A stretch of 8,778 nucleotides of DNA from Angelakisella sp. (lineage in GTDB: Bacteria; Bacillota; Clostridia; Oscillospirales; Ruminococcaceae), in the NCBI GenBank assembly GCA_022795575.1, contig JAAWGY010000083.1:1-8778 (forward strand), read 5' to 3'. Position numbers and translations under genes: made by a program. The notes under the pieces were generated by a model that made no database searches, was not told the origin of the DNA, and saw only the letters and a program-made list of their open reading frames with translations. Shown here in pieces: positions 1 to 5,631 of the stretch (its first letter is position 1; the number at the start of each line of letters is the position of its first letter).

Positions 1-150
1 TCGTCCTGGGGAGTTTCGCTCCTGCGGGAGCGACCAGGGCCTGCGCGGCCCTGGACCTGCGGCCCGGTGGCCCGGGCGGGCACAACGTGAGGGACAGGCT
101 ACTTCGCTTCCCGAAGGGCGGCAAGCACATCTGGGGCCCACCCGCCCCCG
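1..150. other. GC-rich run of stem-loops, no gene
   Basis: This segment lies directly downstream of the potassium channel gene and contains consecutive inverted repeats seen by eye: TCGCTCC/GGAGCGA (16-22 with 27-33, loop TGCG), CCAGGGCC/GGCCCTGG (34-41 with 47-54, loop TGCGC), GCCCG/CGGGC (62-66 with 73-77), CTTCG/CGAAG (102-106 with 112-116), and a longer-range GGGCGGG/CCCGCCC pair (74-80 with 141-147). The first two stems are perfect. No T-run follows on either strand, so it is not a simple intrinsic terminator. A minus-strand frame from the ATG at 127-129 stays open to the window edge but reads as proline/arginine-rich, low-complexity sequence with no family resemblance, so I do not call it a gene. 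It could be a structured RNA, a dispersed palindromic repeat or a GC-rich 3' UTR; I could not match it to a known RNA family. Confidence 0.45.
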
Positions 151-1527
151 TCACCCGATAATAATCCGCCCCGAAGGAATAACCCCCTTGCTGCCGGCAG
201 ACTTCATCGCCAGGGCAAGCGCCAAAGACAACAGCCCCACACGCCCCAGGAACATATTCAAAATCAGCACCACCTGCCCCCCCAGCCCCACCGTCCCGGT
301 AACACCCGCCGAAAGCCCCACCGTGGCAAAGGCGGAAGCCTCCTCAAAAACCACATCGATGGCCGGACAAGCCCCGCCCACCGAAAAGAAGATGAGAAAG
401 GTGGATACCGCCACAATGAGGATGCCCATGGAAACCAGCGTCAGAGCCCGGTAAACCGCCCCCTTCTCCACCCTGCGGCGGCGAATGATGGTGTCCTCCT
501 CCCCCCGAAGCACACAAACCACCGTCATTACCACCACCGCAATGGTCGTAACCTTCACCCCGCCCCCGGTGCCCGCCGGCCCCGCCCCAATGAACATCAG
601 CAGAGCGGAAAGCAGCTTGGACTGATCGGTGAGGGAAGCCAGATCCACCGTGTTAAACCCCGCCGTCCGGCAGCTTACCGAGTGGAAAAGGGCGGCGTTA
701 ATCCTGCCCGGAACAGAAAGCCCGCCGAAGGTGGCCGGGTTCCCCCACTCCAAAAGCAGAAAGCCGAAGAATCCCACCGCCAGCAGCAGCGCGCTCATCC
801 ACAGCACGACACGGGTGTGGACAGTGACGGAGCGGCGGCTGCGCCACCGCATCAGGTCATCCCAAACCACAAAGCCCAGTCCCCCCAGGATGACCAGCGC
901 CATCACCGGCAGGGTGACAGCCCAGTTTTCCGCAAAGGCGGTGAGGGAGGCAAAGGGAACCCCCTCCTGACCCATTAGGTCGAAGCCGGCGTTGCAGAAG
1001 GCGGAAACCGAGGTGAACACCGAAGCCGCCAGACCGGCCCGCAGACCCAGCCGTGGAACAAAGGTGAGGGAAAGGAAAGCCGCCCCCACCGCCTCCACCA
1101 GCAGCGTCCCCAAAATAACGGTGCGCACCATGTGGCGTACCCCGGCGAAGGAATCGCTGTTTACCGATTCCTTCGCCAGATCGGCGGCGTAGAGCCCCAG
1201 CCGGCGGCCCACCAACACCTGGAAAAAGGTCCCTATGGTGACAAGGCCCAGCCCCCCTACCTGGATCAGCCCCAAAATAATGCCCTGCCCCGCCGGGGAC
1301 CAGTAGCTCCAGGTGTCGTAAACCACCAGGCCGGTGACACAGGTGGCGGAGGTGGCGGTAAACAGGGCGTCCATCAGTGGCGTTACCTGCCCCGACCGGG
1401 CGGAAAAGGGCAGCATCAGCAGTAGCGTGCCCAAGGCGATGATGAACAGGAAGCTCAGGCAGATGGTGCGGGCCGGGTTTTGGGCGGTCTTTCCCCGCCC
1501 CACCCCGGCCACCGGCTGGTTAAACAT
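151..1527 (-). CDS. ktrB: KtrB/TrkH-family potassium uptake channel subunit
   Basis: A 458-residue integral membrane protein of the Trk/Ktr/HKT superfamily, the ion-conducting subunit for K+ (in Ktr systems Na+-coupled) uptake at the cytoplasmic membrane. All four pore-loop filter segments of the family are visible: ATCVTGLV at about residues 61-68, CNAGF at 178-182, RTAGFN at 287-292 and ATVGLS at 401-406. The glycine-rich GAGPAGTGGGVKVTT stretch (about 314-328) follows the third loop, as in KtrB. Many hydrophobic helices flank these loops and the length is typical of KtrB. The ATG at 1527 is preceded by an AGGGAGG-like ribosome binding site. The gene ends with TGA at 151-153. The partner that gates such channels, the KtrA RCK subunit, is not next to it: the 150 bases downstream hold no ktrA and the Nudix gene is upstream. 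The exact subfamily (KtrB or TrkH/TrkG) is inferred from length and filter sequences. Confidence 0.93.
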   Translation of the reverse strand: MFNQPVAGVGRGKTAQNPARTICLSFLFIIALGTLLLMLPFSARSGQVTPLMDALFTATSATCVTGLVVYDTWSYWSPAGQGIILGLIQVGGLGLVTIGTFFQVLVGRRLGLYAADLAKESVNSDSFAGVRHMVRTVILGTLLVEAVGAAFLSLTFVPRLGLRAGLAASVFTSVSAFCNAGFDLMGQEGVPFASLTAFAENWAVTLPVMALVILGGLGFVVWDDLMRWRSRRSVTVHTRVVLWMSALLLAVGFFGFLLLEWGNPATFGGLSVPGRINAALFHSVSCRTAGFNTVDLASLTDQSKLLSALLMFIGAGPAGTGGGVKVTTIAVVVMTVVCVLRGEEDTIIRRRRVEKGAVYRALTLVSMGILIVAVSTFLIFFSVGGACPAIDVVFEEASAFATVGLSAGVTGTVGLGGQVVLILNMFLGRVGLLSLALALAMKSAGSKGVIPSGRIIIG

Positions 1528-1551
1528 ATGGTTTTCCCCTCCCTACAGCAG

Positions 1552-1577
1552 CAGGGCGGGGGAGCTCCCCCACCCTG
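1552..1577 (-). promoter_or_regulatory. 26-bp near-perfect palindrome in the potassium channel gene leader
   Basis: The core GGGGGAGCTCCCCC (1558-1571) is a perfect 14-bp palindrome. It is extended by CAGGG/CCCTG arms (1552-1556 and 1573-1577) across one mismatched position (1557 against 1572). It lies between the candidate promoter (1584-1613) and the ribosome binding site of the channel gene, about 25 bases before its ATG. It could act as an operator for a dimeric regulator or, in RNA, as a hairpin affecting translation start; no T-run follows it, so termination is unlikely. The repeat is directly visible; the function is inferred. Confidence 0.45.
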
Positions 1578-1583
1578 GCGGCA

Positions 1584-1613
1584 AATATCCTCAAAACATA
1601 CAACGTATCCCAA
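1584..1613 (-). promoter_or_regulatory. weak candidate sigma-A promoter for the potassium channel gene
   Basis: On the minus strand a TTGGGA box (1608-1613) and a GATATT box (1584-1589) are separated by 18 bases, pointing at the channel gene. Both boxes depart from consensus, so the gene could instead be cotranscribed with the upstream Nudix gene, about 150 bases away. Confidence 0.3.
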
Positions 1614-1620
1614 GGAGCCC

Positions 1621-1648
1621 GCGCCGGATCCCCCTGCTTATCCGGCGC
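1621..1648 (-). other. perfect 9-bp hairpin after the Nudix gene
   Basis: GCGCCGGAT (1621-1629) and ATCCGGCGC (1640-1648) form a perfect stem with a 10-base loop, 30 bases past the Nudix stop codon. No T-run follows on the minus strand, so it does not look like a standard intrinsic terminator; it may be a weak terminator or a 3'-end stabiliser between the two minus-strand genes. Confidence 0.4.
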
Positions 1649-1678
1649 CCCGGAGGACCCTTGCGGTGGCTCCCAGCG

Positions 1679-2188
1679 TTACCAGCGGCGCCCCGGCTTG
1701 GCGGAACGGGCCGGCTTCCCCGCTTTTGCCTTGCGGGGGCCGGGACACCGGGGGGCGCGGCGGGCCGGGGGCCGGTCGTCCGGCAGACCCAGGCGGCGCT
1801 TGGCCAGGCGGATGAGCCGTTTGTCGTTGGCAAAGGTGACAAGGCTGCCGGCCTCCAGCAGCGGGGCCCACTGAAGCTCGCTGATCTCCTCCTCCTGGCG
1901 CACCAGCTCATCCCCTATGGCCTCCCCCAAAAAGTAGACCACCTGCTTTTTGACCCCGGGCTTGGGGAAGTACTCCACGCTCTCCCGGAAGTTATCGTAG
2001 AGGCGGATGGTCAGGCCCGTCTCCTCTCTGACCTCCCGAAGGGCGGTCTGGCGCTCGCTTTCTCCGGCCTCCACATGGCCCTTGGGAAAGGACCAGTGGC
2101 CGCCAAAGCGGTGACGCAGCAGCACCAGGTCGTATTGCTCGCCGTTTTTGCGGATTACCAAAGCTCCGCAGGATTTTTCACGCTTCAT
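1679..2188 (-). CDS. Nudix hydrolase with basic C-terminal tail
   Basis: A 169-residue cytoplasmic Nudix pyrophosphohydrolase. The Nudix box GX5EX7REUXEEXGU is intact at residues 37-59: G37, E43, R51-E52, E55-E56, G58, L59, including the metal-binding glutamates. The N-terminus (SCGALVIR, then LVLLRHRFGGHWSFPKGH) resembles the branch with bis(5'-nucleosyl)-tetraphosphatases and MutT-like enzymes, so a dinucleoside polyphosphate or a damaged nucleotide is a plausible substrate; this is inferred and the substrate cannot be read from the motif alone. The Nudix fold should end near residue 140. The last 30 or so residues are rich in Pro, Arg, Lys, Ala and Gly, look disordered and lie beyond the usual family length. 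The ATG at 2188 is preceded by AAAGGGA; an overlapping ATG ten bases upstream is out of frame. Its promoter is divergent from marR. Confidence 0.88.
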   Translation of the reverse strand: MKREKSCGALVIRKNGEQYDLVLLRHRFGGHWSFPKGHVEAGESERQTALREVREETGLTIRLYDNFRESVEYFPKPGVKKQVVYFLGEAIGDELVRQEEEISELQWAPLLEAGSLVTFANDKRLIRLAKRRLGLPDDRPPARRAPRCPGPRKAKAGKPARSAKPGRRW

Positions 2189-2206
2189 TGTCCGTCATCC
2201 CTTTCT

Positions 2207-2273
2207 GCCGCAGCAGCGGCCAAAACCGGCCCTCTTCCTCCCCGCGGAAGTGGCCGGGGAAGGGCTGGTTTTG
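2207..2273 (-). promoter_or_regulatory. two stem-loops in the Nudix gene leader
   Basis: CAAAACCGGCCCT (2221-2233) pairs with AGGGCTGGTTTTG (2261-2273), a 13-bp stem with a single G-T position. Inside it CTTCC and GGAAG can form a second stem. A separate small hairpin, GCCGC/GCGGC with a 4-base loop, occupies 2207-2220. If transcription starts about seven bases after the extended -10 box (near 2281), both hairpins lie in a leader of about 93 bases just before the Nudix ribosome binding site. They could control translation or early termination. I recognise no known riboswitch class. Confidence 0.45.
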
Positions 2274-2287
2274 CTCAATACTTTATT

Positions 2288-2293
2288 ACTATA
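2288..2293 (-). promoter_or_regulatory. extended -10 promoter for the Nudix gene
   Basis: On the minus strand TGGTATAGT gives an extended -10 element (TGN followed by TATAGT, box at 2288-2293). No good -35 box sits 17 bases upstream, which extended -10 promoters tolerate. It fires away from the marR promoter at 2350-2378, so the two genes are divergently transcribed. Confidence 0.5.
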
Positions 2294-2349
2294 CCATTTT
2301 TGGCGGCAGAATAAAAGTACCTGATACAGTTTTTTCGGGAAAAGCGGCC

Positions 2350-2378
2350 TTGACATAAGTCTGATTCCGTACTATAAT
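2350..2378 (+). promoter_or_regulatory. consensus sigma-A promoter of the marR-MATE unit
   Basis: TTGACA (2350-2355) and TATAAT (2373-2378) match both sigma-70/sigma-A hexamers exactly and are 17 bases apart, the optimal spacing. Transcription should start near 2385, giving a leader of about 40 bases. Such a strong promoter in front of a repressor-efflux pair fits a unit that is off by repression and on when the repressor is released. Confidence 0.85.
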
Positions 2379-2410
2379 GGACATTGCGGCGGGTAAGTCC
2401 GAAATCAGAC
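2356..2410. promoter_or_regulatory. repeats overlapping the marR promoter, probable MarR operator
   Basis: TAAGTCTGA (2356-2364) inside the promoter spacer recurs as TAAGTCCGA (2394-2402) just downstream of the expected start site. GTCTGATT (2359-2366) also has an exact inverted copy, AATCAGAC (2403-2410), directly before the ribosome binding site. MarR proteins commonly repress their own operons by binding inverted repeats in and after the promoter, so these are good candidates for two operator half-regions. The repeats are seen directly; binding is inferred. Confidence 0.5.
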
Positions 2411-2426
2411 AAGGAGGGTGAGCCCT

Positions 2427-2888
2427 ATGGAGGAACAGGACAGCGGGGAGCTGCTGCGGGAGTATAACGGCCTGTACCAAAGCTACGATGACATCTGCCA
2501 CGACATCGCCCTGGCGGCGGGAATGTCGGTGACAGCCTTCCAGATCCTCTACTACCTGCTGGAAAACGGCGACGGCTGCTTGCAGCGGGACATCTGCGCC
2601 ATCACCTACACCAGCAAGCAGACCATCCACTCCGCCATCCAAAGGCTGCGGGACCAGGGCATCCTCTGCCTGCGGCCGGGCAAGGGCAGGAATATGCACA
2701 TCCACCTTACCGAGGCGGGGCGGCAGCTGGCCCGGGAGCGGGTGCTGCCGGCCATCCGGCTGGAGCAGGCCGTCTTTGAGGCCCTTACCCCGGAGGAGAG
2801 CCGGGAGCTGCTGCGCCTGACCGGCAAATACCTGGACCTCTTCCGCCAAAAAGCGGAGCAATACATCAACGAAGCAAAGCAAGGATAG
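2427..2888 (+). CDS. MarR-family transcriptional regulator
   Basis: A 153-residue MarR-type winged-helix repressor. The winged-helix core is visible from the effector-proximal helix (SVTAFQILYYLLENGDG) through the recognition region (TYTSKQTIHSAIQRLRDQGIL) to the wing (GKGRNMHIHLTEAGRQLA), followed by two C-terminal helices for dimerisation. Such regulators usually bind DNA as dimers and release it on binding small toxic ligands. I chose the ATG at 2427 because AAGGAGGG at 2411-2418 lies eight bases upstream; an in-frame GTG at 2418 overlaps that site and is unlikely. The gene ends only 10 bases before the MATE pump gene, so the two are almost certainly cotranscribed from the promoter at 2350-2378, and it probably represses both. 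The arrangement resembles mepR-mepA of Staphylococcus aureus, but orthology is not established. Confidence 0.9.
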   Translation: MEEQDSGELLREYNGLYQSYDDICHDIALAAGMSVTAFQILYYLLENGDGCLQRDICAITYTSKQTIHSAIQRLRDQGILCLRPGKGRNMHIHLTEAGRQLARERVLPAIRLEQAVFEALTPEESRELLRLTGKYLDLFRQKAEQYINEAKQG

Positions 2889-2898
2889 GACAACTATT

Positions 2899-4239
2899 AT
2901 GAAGATTCAGCAGATTCAGCTTTCGGACCACTTCACCTACCCGCGGCTGCTGCGGTTTACCGGGCCGTCCATGGTGATGATGGTTTTCACATCCATCTAC
3001 AGCGTGGTAGACGGCTTTTTTGTATCCAACTATGTGGGCAAAACCCCCTTTGCGGCCCTCAACCTCATCTATCCCTTTATTATGATCTTGGGAGCGCTGG
3101 GCTTTATGGTGGGCACCGGGGGCAGCGCCATTGTGGCGCGGACCTTGGGGGAGGGCAGGCCGGAGCAGGCCAGCCGCTCCTTTTCGATGCTGATCTGGTC
3201 CACCATCGCCGGGGGATTGGCCCTTACCCTTTTGGGCCTGCCGATGCTAAGGCCCATCTCCCGGTGGATGGGGGCGGAGGGGGAGATGTTAGAGGGATGT
3301 GTCCTTTACGGCAGCATCCTGTTGGCCTCCCTGATCCCCTTTATGCTCCAAAACGTCTTCCAAAGCTTCCTCATCACGGCGGAGCGGCCCAAGCTGGGGC
3401 TTGCCGTCATTGTGGCCGCCGGCATCACCAACATGGTGTTGGACTATTTCTTTGTGGCCCTTTTCCGGTGGGGGCTGGCGGGAGCCGCCGCCGCCACCGC
3501 CGCCAGCCAGGCGGTGGGCGGGCTGATCCCGCTTTTTTACTTCCTGCGGGGCGGCAACCCTGTACTGCGCCTCCTCCCCACAAGGCCGGAGCCCCGGGTG
3601 CTGCTGGCCACCTTCGCAAACGGTTCCTCCGAGCTGATGACCAACGTCTCCCTTTCGCTGGTGAACATCCTCTTCAACTTCCAGCTGATGAGCCTGGCGG
3701 GGGAGGACGGGGTGGCAGCCTATGGGGTGATTATGTACGTCAACTTTGTTTTCCTGGCGGTCTTTATCGGCTACTCCATCGGCAGCGCCCCCATTGTCAG
3801 CTACCACTACGGGGCGGAAAACGTGGAGGAGCTCCGGGGACTTTTGCGCAAAAGCGTCCTGCTCACCGCCCTTGCCGGGGTGGCCATGGCGGCGCTCTCC
3901 GAGGTGGTAGCCCGCCCCCTGACCGCTGTCTTTGTTGGGTACGACCCGGAGCTGCTGGAGCTGACCTGCCGGGGATTCCAGCTTTACGCCATTTCCTTCC
4001 TCTTTGCGGGGTTCAACATCTTTGGCTCGGCCTTCTTTACGGCCCTGGGGGACGGGCTCACCTCCGCGCTGATCTCCTTTTTGCGGACGCTGCTGTTCCA
4101 GGTGGCATCGGTGCTGCTGCTGCCGTTGGCGCTGGGCACCGACGGCATATGGCTTTCGGTAGCGGTGGCAGAGCTGGCGGCGCTATTGGTAACGGCGGGC
4201 CTGCTGGCGGTTAACCGAAGCAAGTACCAGTACGCATAG
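2899..4239 (+). CDS. MATE-family multidrug efflux transporter
   Basis: A 446-residue inner-membrane antiporter of the MATE family, which exports cationic drugs, dyes or metabolites in exchange for Na+ or H+. The usual layout of two six-helix halves is visible: the N-terminal half begins LLRFTGPSMVMMVFTSIYSV with the typical DGFFVSNYVG and GTGGSAIVARTLGEG segments. The second half begins near residue 235 and includes YVNFVFLAVFIGYSIGSAPI and the late FGSAFFTALGDG segment. Length and pattern fit the MepA/DinF-like bacterial branch. The start follows an AAGGATAGG site and lies 10 bases past the marR stop. A terminator at 4381-4418 closes the operon. The substrate cannot be told from sequence; pairing with a MarR regulator suggests a drug- or toxin-inducible pump. 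Confidence 0.92.
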   Translation: MKIQQIQLSDHFTYPRLLRFTGPSMVMMVFTSIYSVVDGFFVSNYVGKTPFAALNLIYPFIMILGALGFMVGTGGSAIVARTLGEGRPEQASRSFSMLIWSTIAGGLALTLLGLPMLRPISRWMGAEGEMLEGCVLYGSILLASLIPFMLQNVFQSFLITAERPKLGLAVIVAAGITNMVLDYFFVALFRWGLAGAAAATAASQAVGGLIPLFYFLRGGNPVLRLLPTRPEPRVLLATFANGSSELMTNVSLSLVNILFNFQLMSLAGEDGVAAYGVIMYVNFVFLAVFIGYSIGSAPIVSYHYGAENVEELRGLLRKSVLLTALAGVAMAALSEVVARPLTAVFVGYDPELLELTCRGFQLYAISFLFAGFNIFGSAFFTALGDGLTSALISFLRTLLFQVASVLLLPLALGTDGIWLSVAVAELAALLVTAGLLAVNRSKYQYA

Positions 4240-4380
4240 AAGAAGGCCATCCGCAACCACACGCCCACAGACACGTTTCCCAACTGGCGGCGCTTTTCCA
4301 CCTACCGGAAATCCTCCTGCGGGGGGCTTTCCGACACCAGAAGCACCGTGTACCTGCTGGTCCAAAGGGCCAGCGCTCCC
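4240..4380 (+). other. GC-rich 3' region of the MATE gene, no gene seen
   Basis: The frame of the MATE gene stays open past its TAG for about 87 more codons, to a TGA near 4501, running through the terminator and into AT-rich DNA. The first part keeps GC-rich codon use but has no recognisable domain or start site. I read it as 3' untranslated sequence or a decayed remnant, not as coding. Confidence 0.35.
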
Positions 4381-4418
4381 AAAGGGGCCCCTTCCGTTCA
4401 ACGGGAGGGGGCCCTTTT
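4381..4418 (+). terminator. intrinsic terminator of the marR-MATE operon
   Basis: AAAGGGGCCCCTTCCGT (4381-4397) pairs with ACGGGAGGGGGCCCTTT (4401-4417) over 17 positions with one mismatch and one G-T pair around a 3-base loop (TCA). It runs into TTTTCT. It points in the direction of the MATE gene and is the only strong terminator after it. Confidence 0.88.
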
Positions 4419-4704
4419 CTCCTGCGCTTCTTTTCCATCAATAAAAAACCAGAGCACGATGAAACAATGCAACAACGATATTACTTTATTTCTATATCAT
4501 TGACAAAATATAACCACTTTATAGAGGTATCTCCAAATAAAAATAAACTAAATTTATAAAATATTACTTATAGTTAAAAATATTTCCCTTAATTATGAAA
4601 AAAACAGGCTATATTCTTGTTTTTACTCATCCCCTAAAAATTTGTATTTTTGCTCCTTTTTTACCTTCTTTTTCAAAAAGCGTCACAAAATTGTCATATC
4701 CTTA
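4419..4704. other. AT-rich intergenic island upstream of the orphan regulator
   Basis: Between the operon terminator and the next promoter the composition drops sharply: 24 G/C in 120 bases over 4501-4620 (20%), against 68% over 3841-3900. No supported gene is present. A 57-codon frame starts at the ATG at 4595-4597 and overlaps the regulator's start by ATGA, but it has no ribosome binding site and reads as AT-driven Lys/Phe/Pro sequence. A TTGACA at 4500-4505 has TATAGA only 14 bases away, too close for a normal promoter. The island may serve as an UP element, a site for a nucleoid protein, or be a trace of insertion. Confidence 0.5.
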
Positions 4705-4713
4705 TGCTATACT
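4705..4713 (+). promoter_or_regulatory. extended -10 promoter of the orphan winged-helix regulator
   Basis: TGCTATACT is a TGN extension plus a -10 box one base off TATAAT. No -35 hexamer stands at the right distance (a TTGTCA at 4691-4696 leaves only 11 bases), but the upstream DNA is very A/T-rich and could help polymerase bind. The expected start near 4720 leaves a leader of about 45 bases before the ATG. Confidence 0.5.
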
Positions 4714-4764
4714 GTGGAAAAGATGGACAAAAACCCATCCCACAAACGAGAGGAGCAACCCTGT

Positions 4765-5307
4765 ATGAAACATCCACGGCATCAAATCGATCCCAACGAC
4801 CAGATCGCGCAGGCCCGTTACCTGATCGCCTCCTGCCTTTCCCGGTCTGGCTTTATGATGGTCCCATCCGACGAGCTTTCCCAGCTGGAAAAGGGGCTGG
4901 TGGGGCTCACTGTCAACGTATCCATCCCAGGGATGGGGGAGATCCAGCCCCTGTCCTTTACCGGCAGCCTGCTGGAGCTGCACCAGTCCATGGCCCCGGA
5001 GGAGGATGTCATCACCTGCGGCGAGCTGATGCTGGACTGCCGGCGGCGGAAGGTTTCCATCGATAACGTCCCCCTGGTGCTCACCCCCCGGGAGCTCCAG
5101 CTCCTCACCTACCTGATGCGCAACCGGGACGAGGTGCTCACCCGGGGGCAGCTGCTGGGCGGCGTTTGGGAGCTGGGCTACCGCGGCGACAACCGCACCG
5201 TGGACACCCACATCAAATGCCTGCGGCGCAAGTTAGGCGAATACGGGCGCTGCATTGTCACGGTCCGCAAGGTGGGCTACCGCTTCGATTCCTTCGTCCC
5301 CCGGTAA
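4765..5307 (+). CDS. orphan OmpR/PhoB-type winged-helix regulator without receiver domain
   Basis: A 180-residue DNA-binding protein. Residues about 84-176 form a clear OmpR/PhoB C-terminal domain: CGELMLDCRRRKVSID opens the four-stranded sheet. TPRELQLLTYLMRNRDEVLTR carries the first helices and transactivation loop, DNRTVDTHIKCLRRKLG is the recognition helix and RKVGYRF is the wing. The first 80 or so residues do not look like a response-regulator receiver: the acidic pair, phosphoacceptor Asp, Thr/Ser and Lys pattern is absent and the segment is too short. I cannot name that N-terminal domain. The ATG at 4765 is favoured over an in-frame upstream start because GAGAGGAG (4748-4755) lies nine bases before it and the promoter sits at 4705-4713, inside any longer version. 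No histidine kinase is adjacent. It stands alone between two terminators, so its targets are unknown. Confidence 0.85.
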   Translation: MKHPRHQIDPNDQIAQARYLIASCLSRSGFMMVPSDELSQLEKGLVGLTVNVSIPGMGEIQPLSFTGSLLELHQSMAPEEDVITCGELMLDCRRRKVSIDNVPLVLTPRELQLLTYLMRNRDEVLTRGQLLGGVWELGYRGDNRTVDTHIKCLRRKLGEYGRCIVTVRKVGYRFDSFVPR

Positions 5308-5323
5308 TCGTCCCCCCGAAAAG

Positions 5324-5374
5324 CCCCCGGCACGCCGCCCGGGCGGGGCGGGAAAAGCCCGTTTGTGCAGGGGG
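5324..5374 (+). other. GC-rich stem-loop region after the winged-helix gene
   Basis: CCCCCGGCAC (5324-5333) can pair with GTGCAGGGGG (5365-5374) with one mismatch, enclosing a perfect 12-bp palindrome CCGCCCGGGCGG (5335-5346). There is no T-run, so termination probably occurs at the hairpin at 5405-5447 instead. It may stabilise the 3' end of the transcript. Confidence 0.35.
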
Positions 5375-5404
5375 CCGGGAGATTATGGTTTGGTTTTAAC
5401 AGGC

Positions 5405-5447
5405 AAAAGCCGCCGGCAGCGGATCAAGGGCTGCCAGCGGCTTTTTT
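5405..5447 (+). terminator. intrinsic terminator, possibly bidirectional
   Basis: GCCGCCGGCAGC (5409-5420) pairs with GCTGCCAGCGGC (5430-5441) with one mismatch around a 9-base loop, followed by six Ts. The upstream arm is preceded by AAAA, so the reverse strand also ends in TTTT. It can end the winged-helix transcript from the left and minus-strand transcripts of the recombinase region from the right. Confidence 0.85.
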
Positions 5448-5475
5448 CTTTTGATGGCTGTGGGGCTTGGCTGCG

Positions 5476-5631
5476 TCACTCGCCATGGGCATACTTCAGC
5501 TTGGTGGCCTGACCGCCCCGGATATGCCGTTCCTGCTTGTTCTTTTCCAGCACCGCCTTTACCTGGCGGTAGAGGTGGTTATTGATGGCGGGTAAACGTT
5601 CTGTTACGTCCTTATGTATGGTAGTCGCTAA
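5476..5631 (-). pseudogene. 5'-truncated ORF overlapping the recombinase 3' end
   Basis: A 51-codon minus-strand frame ends at TGA (5476-5478) and is bounded upstream by an in-frame TAA (5632-5634). It overlaps the last codons of the recombinase in another frame. It contains no ATG, and its only GTG is internal. The peptide has normal protein character, with an amphipathic, charged segment (RLPAINNHLYRQVKAVLEKN) followed by RHIRGGQATKLKYAHGE. It looks like the C-terminal end of a longer, helical, basic protein whose front part is missing. I do not recognise the family. It may be the tail of a gene cut by integration of the element, or a remnant of an older mobile-element gene. The bases between its stop and the terminator at 5447 hold nothing evident. 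Confidence 0.4.

Noticed and set aside
1..129. Minus-strand frame from the ATG at 127-129 running off the left edge
   Set aside because: It reads as Pro/Arg/Ala-rich sequence over perfect stem-loops, has no ribosome binding site and does not resemble KtrA.
1334..2314. 326-codon plus-strand ORF opposite the Nudix and potassium channel genes
   Set aside because: It is an antisense shadow in GC-rich DNA: low-complexity Pro/Gly/Ala/Arg sequence opposite two well-supported genes.
3264..4214. 316-codon plus-strand ORF within the MATE gene
   Set aside because: It overlaps the MATE gene in another frame and reads as Gly/Arg/Pro-rich shadow sequence without any motif.
4240..4503. Open frame continuing past the MATE stop codon
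   Set aside because: It runs through the terminator and into AT-rich DNA, with no domain, no start site and no signal for stop-codon readthrough.
4500..4525. TTGACA followed by TATAGA as a second promoter in the AT-rich island
   Set aside because: The spacing is only 14 bases, too short for a normal sigma-A promoter, and such matches are expected in DNA this A/T-rich.
4595..4768. 57-codon plus-strand ORF ending with an ATGA overlap onto the winged-helix regulator start
   Set aside because: It has no ribosome binding site, its composition follows the AT-rich island, and the regulator's promoter lies inside it. The ATGA overlap is likely chance.
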